IMG/VR virus record: IMGVR_UViG_3300035179_000029
Span: 1 to 39,183 of that record
DNA: 39,183 nt
Direction: 5' to 3' (one strand)
Source: a virus
Numbering within the stretch: position 1 is the stretch's first letter; the number at the start of each line of letters is the position of its first letter. Below, in pieces: positions 28,813 through 36,624 of this stretch. The position numbers were made by a program, and so were the translations under genes. The notes under the pieces are model-generated. The model saw nothing but the letters and a program-made list of their open reading frames with translations. It was not told the DNA's origin and did no database searches.

Positions 28813-28836
28813 AATAGCCCCCGGGAGGTATCGGCG

Positions 28837-29469
28837 ATGAAGAGTCCGCACGGGTATCAAATGACGCGCTTCCTACTGGAGCGCGCCCCGTCCCTCACGA
28901 AAGCCATCGAGATGATGCCGGCCGCGCCGCCGCGGTGCAGCGACATCGACCTCCTCCGGGCCTGGGAAGCGGCCTGGCGTTTCTGGCGCTCGGAGATTCT
29001 TTTCCCCGCCTTGGCCAAGGAAAGGGCCGGCCTCAATGATCGCGTCGCCCTCATCCGTGCTGGAGCACCTGGGAGAACTGCGGGCCGAGTTGGAGCGCTG
29101 CGAGAAGCGGCTGGCCTACTACCAGGAGAGCGCCAAGCCGCAGGGGATCCGGGTGGAGCTGGCGCTCCGCCGGAAACTCCGGGACCGGATCGCACTCCGG
29201 GAGTCCGTCTTGCCATCATCCTCCCGGTGATGCTGGGGCTGGCGGAAGTCTGCGCCGCCGCCGGCGTCGGCCCGGATTCCGTCAACCGGGCGGTGTTCCT
29301 GACCCGCAAGGGGCGGGCGCTGCCCGGCGATCCGAACCACCTCCCGCGGGCCATGCGGATCGCGCGCGGCTTCGCGCGGGCGGACGTGCTCCGATGGATT
29401 GCTGCCCGCGAGGCCATCGCCTCACCCGCCATGGCCCCGCTCCAGGAAGAACAGCGGAGGCCGGCATGA
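28837..29469 (+). CDS. Unusual 210-aa frame: helical N-terminal protein running through another gene into an AlpA/MerR-like HTH
   Basis: Good GGGAGGT site before the ATG. Residues 1-66 look like real coding sequence (FLLERAPSLTKAIEMM, LLRAWEAAWRFWRSEILFPALAKERAGL). Residues about 67-130 have low third-position GC and appear to be the shadow of a coiled-coil gene in another frame (29036-29230). From ATG 29230, LGLAEVCAAAGVGPDSVNRAVFLTRKGRALPG... with ADVLRWIAAREAI is a small AlpA/MerR-type HTH (79 aa), probably translated by itself. So this frame likely contains an N-terminal gene that lost its stop, plus the HTH gene. Confidence 0.45.
   Translation: MKSPHGYQMTRFLLERAPSLTKAIEMMPAAPPRCSDIDLLRAWEAAWRFWRSEILFPALAKERAGLNDRVALIRAGAPGRTAGRVGALREAAGLLPGERQAAGDPGGAGAPPETPGPDRTPGVRLAIILPVMLGLAEVCAAAGVGPDSVNRAVFLTRKGRALPGDPNHLPRAMRIARGFARADVLRWIAAREAIASPAMAPLQEEQRRPA
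29036..29230 (+). CDS. Coiled-coil protein, 64 aa
   Basis: ATG 29036 with a GGAAAGGG site. EHLGELRAELERCEKRLAYYQESAK and VELALRRKLRDRIALRESV are clear coiled-coil helices. The third-position GC is very high, as in neighbouring genes, while the overlapping frame has a mixed pattern, so this is the true gene here. Its stop overlaps the ATG of the HTH gene (TGATG at 29228-29232). Confidence 0.6.
   Translation: MIASPSSVLEHLGELRAELERCEKRLAYYQESAKPQGIRVELALRRKLRDRIALRESVLPSSSR
29230..29469 (+). CDS. AlpA/MerR-like helix-turn-helix protein, 79 aa
   Basis: ATG 29230 overlapping the coiled-coil gene stop. Pattern LAEVCAAAGVGPDSVNRAVFLTRKGRALPGDPNHLPRAMRIARGFARADVLRWIAAREA: a helix-turn-helix followed by a strand-wing-like loop and a helix with FARADVLRWI, as in AlpA and excisionase-like DNA-binding domains. 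Shares its frame with the longer 28837-29469 entry. Phage regulatory or excision factor; no integrase is in the window. Confidence 0.55.
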   Translation: MLGLAEVCAAAGVGPDSVNRAVFLTRKGRALPGDPNHLPRAMRIARGFARADVLRWIAAREAIASPAMAPLQEEQRRPA

Positions 29470-29690
29470 TCCGCCACCTTCGCGCCTTCGCGCGCCGGCT
29501 TGTCGGCCGATCCGGCCCGGTGGCCCATCCGGTCTTCTGCTCCTGGTGCGAACGCTACCGGCCAGGACTGGCGCCGAGGATCACGGCCTGGTCGGCCGTA
29601 GCGCATTCGTCCGGGATCTGCCCGGAGTGCAACGCGAGATTCCGGGCCGAGAACGGACTCGAACCGCTCTCATCGGAGGCCAGGCCATGA
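29466..29690 (+). CDS. Small zinc-ribbon protein, 74 aa
   Basis: ATGA overlap with the HTH gene. CSWC and CPEC pairs (FCSWCERY and GICPECNARFRAE) mark a two-CxxC zinc ribbon. Basic N terminus (IRHLRAFARRLVG). Many small phage zinc-ribbon proteins are regulators or accessory factors; the role here is unknown. Overlaps the next gene by 4 bp. Confidence 0.65.
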   Translation: MIRHLRAFARRLVGRSGPVAHPVFCSWCERYRPGLAPRITAWSAVAHSSGICPECNARFRAENGLEPLSSEARP

Positions 29691-29980
29691 CCGCCCGCGA
29701 ACGCTCCGCGCTCACCCTGGACTTCCTGGCCTACGGCCAACTCTGGAAGGCGCAGCACAAGCACCTCGAGCAGGCCCGCGCGCTGGCGCGCGAGCTCGAG
29801 GCCGCGCTCCAGGCCTCCCGCTACACGCGGAGGATGATCTACCACGCGAGCGAACTGGCCAAGATGCGCGAGGGAATCAAGGCCGATGCGGACCTGGCCG
29901 GGCGCATGGCGCGCGCGGCCCGGGACCTGCATCTGGAACTGTTGGGGGGCCACGCCGGGAGGACCCCGGCCTCGAGCTAG
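29687..29980 (+). CDS. Helical protein of unknown function, 97 aa
   Basis: ATGA overlap with the zinc-ribbon gene. All-helical, rich in Ala, Leu, Arg and Glu (KHLEQARALARELEAALQASRYTRRMIYHASELAKMREGIK). No membrane segment. Part of the small-regulator array that precedes the methyltransferase genes. Confidence 0.6.
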   Translation: MTARERSALTLDFLAYGQLWKAQHKHLEQARALARELEAALQASRYTRRMIYHASELAKMREGIKADADLAGRMARAARDLHLELLGGHAGRTPASS

Positions 29981-30011
29981 GCCCGCAACGCTCTACCGGA
30001 AGGGAGCGAAA

Positions 30012-30416
30012 ATGGCACGAACCGGCGCGGCGGATCCGGCGACCTCCCAAGAGGCCGCCGATGGTGTGGAGCGGTCGGGGCTGGCCCAGGCCCATCGCCG
30101 CCTCTGCCTCGACGCCGTCCGGGCCGAGCCCGGACTCACGTCCGCGGAGCTTGCCGTGGCCCTGGGCACCCGCGGATTCCCCCTCTCCCGCTTCCAGGTC
30201 GCCCGCCGGCTGCCGGAACTCCTGGCGGCCGGCGATTCCCCCGGACACCTCATCCAGGGGGAACTCCGGAAATGCAACGTGACCCGTAAGCGATGCGTGA
30301 CCTGGTGGCCCCTGAACGTGGGGCCGGCCGCTCCGACGAGCGACGCCGCGAAGGGCGCGCCCCCCGCGCCTGCCCCGGTCCGGAACCTTGCCCCGGCGGC
30401 CCCAAGGCTTTTCTGA
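30012..30416 (+). CDS. Winged-helix-like DNA-binding protein, 134 aa
   Basis: AAGGGAG site before the ATG. Residues 30-85 carry a winged-helix pattern (AHRRLCLDAVRAEPGLTSAELAVALGTRGFPLSRFQVARRLPELLAAG), then KCNVTRKRCVTWW, the wing with a Trp pair common in phage HTH proteins. The C terminus is Pro/Ala-rich. It lies seven bases before the methyltransferase fragment. Probable transcription regulator. Confidence 0.65.
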   Translation: MARTGAADPATSQEAADGVERSGLAQAHRRLCLDAVRAEPGLTSAELAVALGTRGFPLSRFQVARRLPELLAAGDSPGHLIQGELRKCNVTRKRCVTWWPLNVGPAAPTSDAAKGAPPAPAPVRNLAPAAPRLF

Positions 30417-30423
30417 GGAACGT

Positions 30424-30738
30424 ATGAACCGCATCATCCGCGCAGCCGACCTATTCTGTGGCGCCGGGGGCACCACCACCGGGCTCATGCAGGCCGCTCA
30501 GGGCCTGGGGCTCGACGTGCGGCTGGTGGCCGTCAACCACTGGGAGCGGGCGATGGAAACCTTCGCCCACAACCATCCCCTGGCCGAGCACTACATGACT
30601 GACCTCTCGGGGCTCAAGCCCTCCAAGGCGGTGCCCGGCCGCCGGCTCGACTTGCTGGTGGCCTCGCCGGAATGCACCCACCACTCTAACGCGCGCGGCG
30701 GCAAGCCCTGCGACGACCAGTCGCTGGTGCGGAAGTGA
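30424..30738 (+). pseudogene. Truncated C5 cytosine DNA methyltransferase, 104 aa
   Basis: Begins like a C5 methyltransferase: RAADLFCGAGG (motif I) and LLVASPECTHHSNARGGKP (motif IV region, catalytic Cys in SPEC) before ending at CDDQSLVRK. All later motifs (VI, VIII, IX, X and the target recognition domain) are missing; intact enzymes exceed 300 aa. The TGA at 30736-30738 overlaps the start of the next gene, an ASCH protein, which replaced the rest. It is probably inactive, but the fragment keeps a ribosome-binding site and may still be translated. Confidence 0.75.
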
Positions 30739-31892
30739 CCGCCCGCGCTCTCTCCATCCAGCAGCCCTGGGCCTGGGCGATCACCGACCTGGACAAGCTG
30801 GTCGAGAACCGCTCCAGGCCCACCAACTTCCGGGGCGAGGTCTTCCTGCATGCGAGCGCCAAGGCCAGGCCGGTGGAAGACCTCGACGATTGCTGTACCA
30901 CCGACGAGGTCCACCAGGCGCTGAATGCTTGGGAACAAGGCACCATGACCCTGGGCGCCATCGTGGGCGTGGCCGAACTCTGCTACTGCGGCACTCCGCA
31001 GGAGGTCCGGGGGAATGCCGAGCTTCTCTTCTACCCCGACGAACCCCAGGACCGTTGGATCGAGGGGCCGTCCTGTTACTGCCTCGTTCGCGTGCTCACG
31101 CTCCCCGAGCCGGTCCCCTGCAAGGGCGCGCTCGGCTTTTGGAAGGTGCCTCCCGACGTGGAGGCCAAGGTAAGGAGTCAATTGGAAATGGCAAAGAAGA
31201 CGAAGGCCAGGAAGTCCGAAACGAAACCCCCCAAGAGCGAGACGCCCCCGCCCTTCAACGACACGGACCGGCCCAGGCCCGAGACGGGCGAGCCGAAGGC
31301 CAACTCTCCCGAGGATCTCGGCTTCGGCCCCCTGCCGCCGGAAGACTACTCTCCGGCGCAGCGCACTGCCTTCCGCGAGGCCTTCCGGAAGATCGCGGCC
31401 GTCGAGAAGACCCGGCTGAAGCGCCGGACGGAACTCAGCTATGCCGAGGACGATCTGAGCACGGCCAAGGACACCGTGAAGCAGCGCCAGGAAGCCGTCA
31501 AGGTCTGTGACTCAGACGTCGAGGAACTCTTCATCCACCTGCAGACCATCGATTCCGGCACCTGGGATCAGAAACTTGAATTTCCCGAGGGTGGCCACGC
31601 CTCGGGTGGAGCCGCCAAGCTGGAGACGGGCGGGGACAGCGTCCTGGGCCCCATCCCGGATGATCTGATGGAGGCCGCCCGGGAACATATCCGCAACTGC
31701 CAGGCGAAGGGCAAGGGGCTGGATGTGGTCAGCGTGAGCCTGGCGCTCTTCAGCTCGCGCAAGGCGGAGCACAAGCCCCGGTGCGAGCAGATCATCGCCG
31801 CCCTGGCCCTGGCTGGCGACATCGACCCCGACGAATCCGACGATTCCAAGACTCGCTGGCTGCCGCGGGAGAAGCCGGAAGCCGATGCCTGA
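30735..31892 (+). CDS. ASCH-domain protein with a long C-terminal extension, 385 aa
   Basis: Residues 1-150 form an ASCH domain (RALSIQQPWAWAI, LVENRSRPTNFRGEVFLHAS, CKGALGFWKVPPDVEAK), a PUA-like fold thought to bind RNA or modified nucleic acids, often found near DNA/RNA modification genes. A Lys/Pro/Glu-rich linker follows, then a helical C-terminal part. An in-frame ATG at 31188 with AAGGAG 10 bases upstream may give a separate 234-aa product. GTGA overlap with the truncated methyltransferase and 8-bp overlap with the next methyltransferase. Confidence 0.72.
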   Translation: MTARALSIQQPWAWAITDLDKLVENRSRPTNFRGEVFLHASAKARPVEDLDDCCTTDEVHQALNAWEQGTMTLGAIVGVAELCYCGTPQEVRGNAELLFYPDEPQDRWIEGPSCYCLVRVLTLPEPVPCKGALGFWKVPPDVEAKVRSQLEMAKKTKARKSETKPPKSETPPPFNDTDRPRPETGEPKANSPEDLGFGPLPPEDYSPAQRTAFREAFRKIAAVEKTRLKRRTELSYAEDDLSTAKDTVKQRQEAVKVCDSDVEELFIHLQTIDSGTWDQKLEFPEGGHASGGAAKLETGGDSVLGPIPDDLMEAAREHIRNCQAKGKGLDVVSVSLALFSSRKAEHKPRCEQIIAALALAGDIDPDESDDSKTRWLPREKPEADA

Positions 31893-32682
31893 GAAGGTCG
31901 GTCCCTTCGAACTCGGGCGCGTCCACCGGTGCGAGGCGCTGGAGGGCCTCCGACTCCTGCCGGAAGGTTCCCTCGATGCCGTGGTGACGGACCCGCCCTA
32001 TAGCAACGGCGGACAGTTCCGGGGCGACCGCACCGACGCGGCCAGCAATAAATATGTCCAGAGCGGGAGCCACGACACCTGCCGCGACGAATTCTCCGGC
32101 GACAACCGCGACCAGCGGAGCTTCATGGTTTGGGCCTCCGCCTGGATGCTGGAGGCCCTGAAGGCCTGCCGATCGGGATCCGTTCTTCTGGTCTTCTCCG
32201 ACTGGCGACAACTGCCGACCATGACCGACGCCGTCCAGTGCGGCGGCTGGGTTTGGCGCAACGTCGTTACCTGGTGGAAGCCCGGAATCCGGATGCAGCG
32301 GGGCCGGTTCTCTGCGTCGGCGGAATACATCGTCTACGCTACCAGCGGAATCCCGGCGCCAGGCGAAGCCTCCCCGCAGAACGTCCTGCCCCATGCCCCG
32401 GTGCCAGGGGAGGAAAAGAAGCACATTGCCGAGAAGCCGGTCTCACTCATGCTGGAGCTTCTCGGCGTGACCCCGCCCGGCGCCCTGATTCTCGACCCGT
32501 TCGCGGGATCCGGGACAACGGGCGTGGCCTGCCGCCACCTTGGCCGCCGGTTCCTGGGCTTCGACCTCGACGCGCGATGGTGCGAATTGGCCAACGACCG
32601 GATCGCGGCGGCCAAAGAAGGACTATCGCTGGCTGAGCTGCGCGCCGGGCAGGGCCAACTCTTCGGAGGCGACGATGCCTGA
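31885..32682 (+). CDS. DNA N4-cytosine/N6-adenine methyltransferase (beta class), 265 aa
   Basis: Catalytic motif VVTDPPYSNGG (about residue 34) lies before the SAM-binding motif ILDPFAGSGTTG (about 207), the order of beta-class DNA methyltransferases. DPPY can be adenine- or cytosine-specific, so N6-adenine or N4-cytosine. Between them lies the target-recognition part (DWRQLPTMTDAV, WRNVVTWWKPG). It would protect phage DNA from host restriction. It overlaps both neighbours by 8 bp. Confidence 0.88.
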   Translation: MPEKVGPFELGRVHRCEALEGLRLLPEGSLDAVVTDPPYSNGGQFRGDRTDAASNKYVQSGSHDTCRDEFSGDNRDQRSFMVWASAWMLEALKACRSGSVLLVFSDWRQLPTMTDAVQCGGWVWRNVVTWWKPGIRMQRGRFSASAEYIVYATSGIPAPGEASPQNVLPHAPVPGEEKKHIAEKPVSLMLELLGVTPPGALILDPFAGSGTTGVACRHLGRRFLGFDLDARWCELANDRIAAAKEGLSLAELRAGQGQLFGGDDA

Positions 32683-33841
32683 CACCCCGTCCCCCGCCGC
32701 CTTCGACGCCGTCAAGTCCCTGCTCGATTCCCCGGTGGCCTTCCACCCGGCCTTTGCCAGGGTGGCGGGCGGCGTGACCGGCGGGGTCTTCCTCTCGCAG
32801 CTCTGCTACTGGGCCCGGACGATGGACAAGCGGGCCGAGGCCGGGAACCGGGACCCCACCGGCCGCCTGAGCGTCGAGTTCTGGAAGTCGCTCGGGGAAT
32901 GGTCGGAGGAGACCGCCCTGAGCCCCAAGGAACTCCGGGCCGCCCGCTCGCGCCTGGAGGTCCTGGGGGTGGTGGTCAGCCGCCTTGACCGGGTGCGGCA
33001 TCGGCTCTGGTGGCGCGTCGACTACGGCCGGTTGGCGGAGCTTCTTTCCGAGGGGGAGTACCTGCCGAAAGGGCAGGTGCCTCCTGCCCAAAAGGCAGAT
33101 GCCACCGGCCGAAAGGGCAAGTCGATATATGAGATGGCAGAGACTACGGCAGAGACTACCGCAGAGAATGGGGCTGCTGTTTCGAAGCCCCGGTCCTTCC
33201 TGGACACCGGGCGCGCGCGCGGTGACGCTGTAGCGGCCATCGGTGGCCCGGCAAGGCCCCTTCCTGGCGCTGACCCCGACCCGGACCCGCCCCCGGCTGG
33301 CCCAGGAGGCCGGGGCGGCCGCCCGGCATCCCCGCCCGCCCCGCTTGCCCCGGCCATGGCCCAGGCTGCCGGCGCCGCCGGAGTCCCGGCCGGGATCGTG
33401 GCCGGCCAACTCCTCGAGCACCCGGGCCGGGAATCCGAGCTGCTGGGCTGGCTGGTGAGCCTGGGCCGCCGGCGGGCCAGGTTCCGCGCGCCGGCGGCCA
33501 TGCTCCGCTGGGCCATGCTCCGGGGGCTCTCGCCTCCGGGCCAGGATCACGACCAGGGCAAGCGGGAGGCCCGGGGCGGCGACCTGGCCCCGGCACGGGG
33601 GAGCCTCTTCCAGCGCCGCGCGGTCCTGGCCATCCGGGCGGCCGCCGCGGAGATCGGCGCCCGGACCCGGGCCGCCGAGGCCGGGATCCCCGCCGCGGTC
33701 TGGCGCGTCGCCCGCGCCCGGTGCGAGGAGCGGATTCAGGCCGACCGGCGCGAAGCGACGCTGCGGCTCCGGAGGCTGCTGCCGGCGCTCTCGGGGGGGC
33801 AGCGGCAGCGGGCGTTGGAGTTGCTCGGGAGGACGGCATGA
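32675..33841 (+). CDS. Replication-initiator-like protein with winged-helix N terminus, 388 aa
   Basis: N-terminal 110 residues resemble phage replication protein (O/DnaD-like) winged-helix: FLSQLCYWARTMDK, EFWKSLGEWSEETALSPKELRAARSRLEVLGVV, RLWWRVDYGRL. A Pro/Gly-rich linker (160-240) follows, then a helical C-terminal domain (PAGIVAGQLLEHPGRESELLGWLVSLGRRRARF..., HDQGKREARGGDLAP...). Position between a methyltransferase and a RuvC-like gene supports a replication role. No helicase gene is seen here. Confidence 0.6.
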   Translation: MPDTPSPAAFDAVKSLLDSPVAFHPAFARVAGGVTGGVFLSQLCYWARTMDKRAEAGNRDPTGRLSVEFWKSLGEWSEETALSPKELRAARSRLEVLGVVVSRLDRVRHRLWWRVDYGRLAELLSEGEYLPKGQVPPAQKADATGRKGKSIYEMAETTAETTAENGAAVSKPRSFLDTGRARGDAVAAIGGPARPLPGADPDPDPPPAGPGGRGGRPASPPAPLAPAMAQAAGAAGVPAGIVAGQLLEHPGRESELLGWLVSLGRRRARFRAPAAMLRWAMLRGLSPPGQDHDQGKREARGGDLAPARGSLFQRRAVLAIRAAAAEIGARTRAAEAGIPAAVWRVARARCEERIQADRREATLRLRRLLPALSGGQRQRALELLGRTA

Positions 33842-34326
33842 GAATCGTCGGCATCGACCCCGGCGTGAGCGGCGGCCTGGTGCTCCTAAACGGCCGGCAG
33901 ATCGAGGACATGCTCCCCATGCCGACCGTGGAGATCGCGACCGGCAAGCACCGGCGCCGGGAGATCGTCGAGGACCGGGTGGCCGACGCGCTTCGCGCCT
34001 GGAAGCCCGACCACGCGATGATCGAGAAGGTCCACTCCATGCCCGACCAGGGGACGGCCTCCATGTTCTCCTTCGGCGCGGGCTGGGGCCTGGTGCGCGG
34101 CGTCTGCGCCGGCCTGGGCATCCCGCGCGAGCTGATTCCGCCGCAGACCTGGAAGAAGATCATGCTGGCCGGCTACCCCAAGGACGCGGAGGAGTTGGTC
34201 GCCCGGCAGCTCTGGCCGCGGGCCGACTGGACCGTGGCCACTACGAAGGCCGGGCGCGGCGGGCTCTACGACGCCGCGCTGATAGCGGAGGCGGGGCGGA
34301 GAAGGATGGAAGGCGGGAAGCCATGA
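33838..34326 (+). CDS. RuvC-like Holliday junction resolvase, 162 aa
   Basis: Resolves branched DNA before packaging. N-terminal RIVGIDPGVSGGLVLL has the first catalytic Asp (Asp7), AMIEKVHSMP the Glu, and LYDAALIAEAGRR the third acidic residue, the RNase-H-like layout of RuvC/phage resolvases. The length is typical. The segment MPDQGTASMFSFGAGWGLVRG is near the active site in phage RuvC-like proteins. 4-bp overlaps on both sides. Confidence 0.85.
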   Translation: MRIVGIDPGVSGGLVLLNGRQIEDMLPMPTVEIATGKHRRREIVEDRVADALRAWKPDHAMIEKVHSMPDQGTASMFSFGAGWGLVRGVCAGLGIPRELIPPQTWKKIMLAGYPKDAEELVARQLWPRADWTVATTKAGRGGLYDAALIAEAGRRRMEGGKP

Positions 34327-34889
34327 GCGACATGGACACACTTCCCATTGGATACATCGCCGCAAGCGACGATGACGGGGCGTGGATACAAAAGCAGATT
34401 GACGGTTCGTGGAAGACGTTGGCGGACGTGGACATTCTGCCAGAGCAAGATACTCCTGATTTGCTCGATGCGCTGAACGACGGAGTCGGTGGAATCGTAG
34501 CGACCATCCTGGCTGATAACAAACGGCTGCGGGATGCGCTGAAGGCGGCGGCCACCAGTCTTGAGGTTTTGGCCTTGGCAGGCAGCCGGAAAAATATCGG
34601 GGGCGGGCTGGAGGATCTGATAGACGTTCGCGCATTCGCAACGAGCCGAGCCGGAGTTGCCCGCGCCGCCCTAGCCATCAAGAAGCCGGCCGAGCCTCTC
34701 GTTCCCTCCGACATCTGGAACGCCCAGCAGGAGAGGAATCGGAAGGCGCAAGAGAAGCCGACCGAGCCTCGTCTGGCCCCGCATGGCCGAATCATCCACG
34801 AGAAGGGAACTATCGACGTGACCGGATTCCCGTATCCGCCAGAGACGGAGACGAACGAGCCGGCCGAGACGGAGGAGGAGACCACATGA
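34323..34889 (+). CDS. Unknown protein, 188 aa
   Basis: ATGA overlap with the resolvase gene. Mixed N-terminal part (PIGYIAASDDDGAWIQKQI), then helix (ADNKRLRDALKAAATSLEVLALAG) and an acidic, Thr/Pro/Glu-rich end (TETNEPAETEEETT). Less GC-rich than neighbouring genes. Its 3' end and the next gene's start signal are nearly repeated 311 bp downstream. Function unknown. Confidence 0.6.
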   Translation: MSDMDTLPIGYIAASDDDGAWIQKQIDGSWKTLADVDILPEQDTPDLLDALNDGVGGIVATILADNKRLRDALKAAATSLEVLALAGSRKNIGGGLEDLIDVRAFATSRAGVARAALAIKKPAEPLVPSDIWNAQQERNRKAQEKPTEPRLAPHGRIIHEKGTIDVTGFPYPPETETNEPAETEEETT

Positions 34890-35203
34890 GTTGTGCCGAA
34901 TGCGCCCGGATACGAGCCGCCCTTGTTCTGCATGACGGCGAGATTGAGGCGGCGTTGCAATCCGGCGCCAAGCCAGAGGACAAGCTGCTGGAGCGACATG
35001 GATTTACCTGGGAGTTCTTGGAGCGCACCGCCGACAAAACGGAATGGCCACTTGCGTCAAAGTTGGCCGATGCCCTCTTGGCAATGGGCGGGTTATGCGA
35101 GAACATAGGAGAGAAAGCGCGACTCTTTGACTTGATGGACCGCAAAATCCGGTCCGCATTTGCCGAGCAGCCGACCGAGACGAAGGAGGAGAACCATGGC
35201 TAA
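34886..35203 (+). CDS. Unknown protein, 105 aa
   Basis: ATGA overlap with the 34323 gene. Helical; MSCAECARIRAALVLHDGEIEAAL, then LASKLADALLAMGGLC. Two Cys at the N terminus (CAEC) could bind metal if paired with the later LC. Codon use resembles the preceding gene. The end (EQPTETKEENHG) and following start signal repeat that of the previous gene. Function unknown. Confidence 0.55.
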   Translation: MSCAECARIRAALVLHDGEIEAALQSGAKPEDKLLERHGFTWEFLERTADKTEWPLASKLADALLAMGGLCENIGEKARLFDLMDRKIRSAFAEQPTETKEENHG

Positions 35204-35252
35204 GACGAACTCGCGGCGGAGAGGATGGGGGGGAACCGGAGTTGAATCCTAG
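35196..35252 (+). CDS. 18-aa ORF after a strong ribosome-binding site; possible remnant
   Basis: AAGGAGGAG precedes ATG 35196, but only 18 codons follow (MAKTNSRRRGWGGTGVES). The next methyltransferase starts at TTG 35242 with a weak site, so this may be a translation-coupling leader or the stub of a replaced gene. Confidence 0.3.
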   Translation: MAKTNSRRRGWGGTGVES

Positions 35253-36624
35253 GCCTCCGCTCCCCCGGCTCGACTGCATCCACAGAATGGACGCGGCGGC
35301 CGCCCTTCGGTCTCTGCCCGATGCTTCGGTGCAGTGCTTCGTCACAAGTCCACCTTATTGGGGCCTGCGCGATTATTCCGAGCGCGGTCAGATCGGGCTG
35401 GAGTCGACGCCGGAGGAATACGTCGAGCGTCTGGTGTCCGTCTTCCGGGAAGCCCGGCGCGTCTTGCGTCCCGATGGGGTGTTGTGGTTGAATCTCGGGG
35501 ATTCTTATGCCGGGGCACGGCGAGGGAGGACCACCGGACGGACGTCTCTCCAGGGCGGGATAGAACATCAAGAAGCCTGCAAGGATGCATGGAAGCGCCA
35601 TCCTTCGCGTCGGCGGGACCGCGCTCCTTCTCCCCGCTCCGATTTTATCGTATCCGGGCTCAAGGCCAAGGACATGGTGGGCGCGCCGTGGCGCGTGGCC
35701 TTCGCGCTCCAGGCCGACGGATGGTACTTACGCGCTGACGTAATCTGGGCCAAGCCGAACCCCATGCCCGAGAGCGTTCTCGACAGGCCGACCAAGAGCC
35801 ACGAATATCTTTTCCTGCTGAGCAAGTCGGAGCACTACTACTATGACTCCCAGGCCATTGCCGAGCCCATCGTTTACGGCGACCATCCACGCAACGGCTG
35901 CCCGGGTCCCGACATCCAGTCTCCCGGTCAACCCAAGCAGAGCGGCCTGACGCGGTGCCGCCGGAGCGGCAACAAGGAGCGCGTCTACGGTCCCGGGCGG
36001 TGTCGCCCCGACTCGCATCTCGGAGCCGGTGTCCCCTGGGAAGATCGTGACGGCACCCGCAACGCGCGATCCGTCTGGACGATCTGCACGCAGCCCTACC
36101 CGGGCGCGCACTTCGCCACCTTCCCCGAAGCGCTTGCAGAGCGCTGCATCCTGGCCGGGACATCGGAAAAGGGCTGCTGCCCGTCTTGCGGAGCGCCATG
36201 GCTCCGCGCCATCAAGAAGCGCCGCTCCTTCGCTTCGGGCTCCGGCCGCAGCGGAAATCGTCCGACGGGAAAGCACCCCGATGGGCTACAGGGCGGCGGC
36301 GAGACCGGGGACATCCGGCGTGGTCCGGTGATCACCGCACACACGGTCGGGTGGAAAGCCGGATGTTCTTGCGGGGCCCGGGCACCGGGGCCTTGCCTGG
36401 TCTGTGACCCGTTTGCCGGCGCCGGAACCGCCGGCGTCGTTGCCGTTCGCCTTGGCCGCCGGTTCATCGGCTACGATCTGGCCGGCGGCGACAAGGACCT
36501 CGGCGGCCACACGGCCAACGAGCGTAAAGCCAACCCCTTTTTGTCGGCGACCGACCTTTCGCGCGGGCAGCGGTCCTTGCAAGCCGCCGCGGCAACTCTC
36601 GAACCGGAGGATGCTAACCCATGA
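35242..36624 (+). CDS. DNA methyltransferase, SPPY-type, 460 aa
   Basis: N-terminal FVTSPPYWGLRDYSE is the catalytic motif of a phage beta-class family, and CDPFAGAGTAGVV near the C terminus is the SAM motif; SPPY points to N4-cytosine methylation, though N6-adenine is possible. A Cys-rich segment with CCPSCGAPW and CSCGARAPG...CLVC lies between them, suggesting a zinc site in the target domain. TTG start chosen because LDCIHRMDAAAALRSLP fits the family N terminus; ATG 35287 would cut it. Overlaps the ParB-like gene by 4 bp. Confidence 0.85.
   Translation: MNPRPPLPRLDCIHRMDAAAALRSLPDASVQCFVTSPPYWGLRDYSERGQIGLESTPEEYVERLVSVFREARRVLRPDGVLWLNLGDSYAGARRGRTTGRTSLQGGIEHQEACKDAWKRHPSRRRDRAPSPRSDFIVSGLKAKDMVGAPWRVAFALQADGWYLRADVIWAKPNPMPESVLDRPTKSHEYLFLLSKSEHYYYDSQAIAEPIVYGDHPRNGCPGPDIQSPGQPKQSGLTRCRRSGNKERVYGPGRCRPDSHLGAGVPWEDRDGTRNARSVWTICTQPYPGAHFATFPEALAERCILAGTSEKGCCPSCGAPWLRAIKKRRSFASGSGRSGNRPTGKHPDGLQGGGETGDIRRGPVITAHTVGWKAGCSCGARAPGPCLVCDPFAGAGTAGVVAVRLGRRFIGYDLAGGDKDLGGHTANERKANPFLSATDLSRGQRSLQAAAATLEPEDANP

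Noticed and set aside
30424-30738. Functional C5 methyltransferase
   Set aside because: Ends right after motif IV; essential later motifs and target domain are absent.
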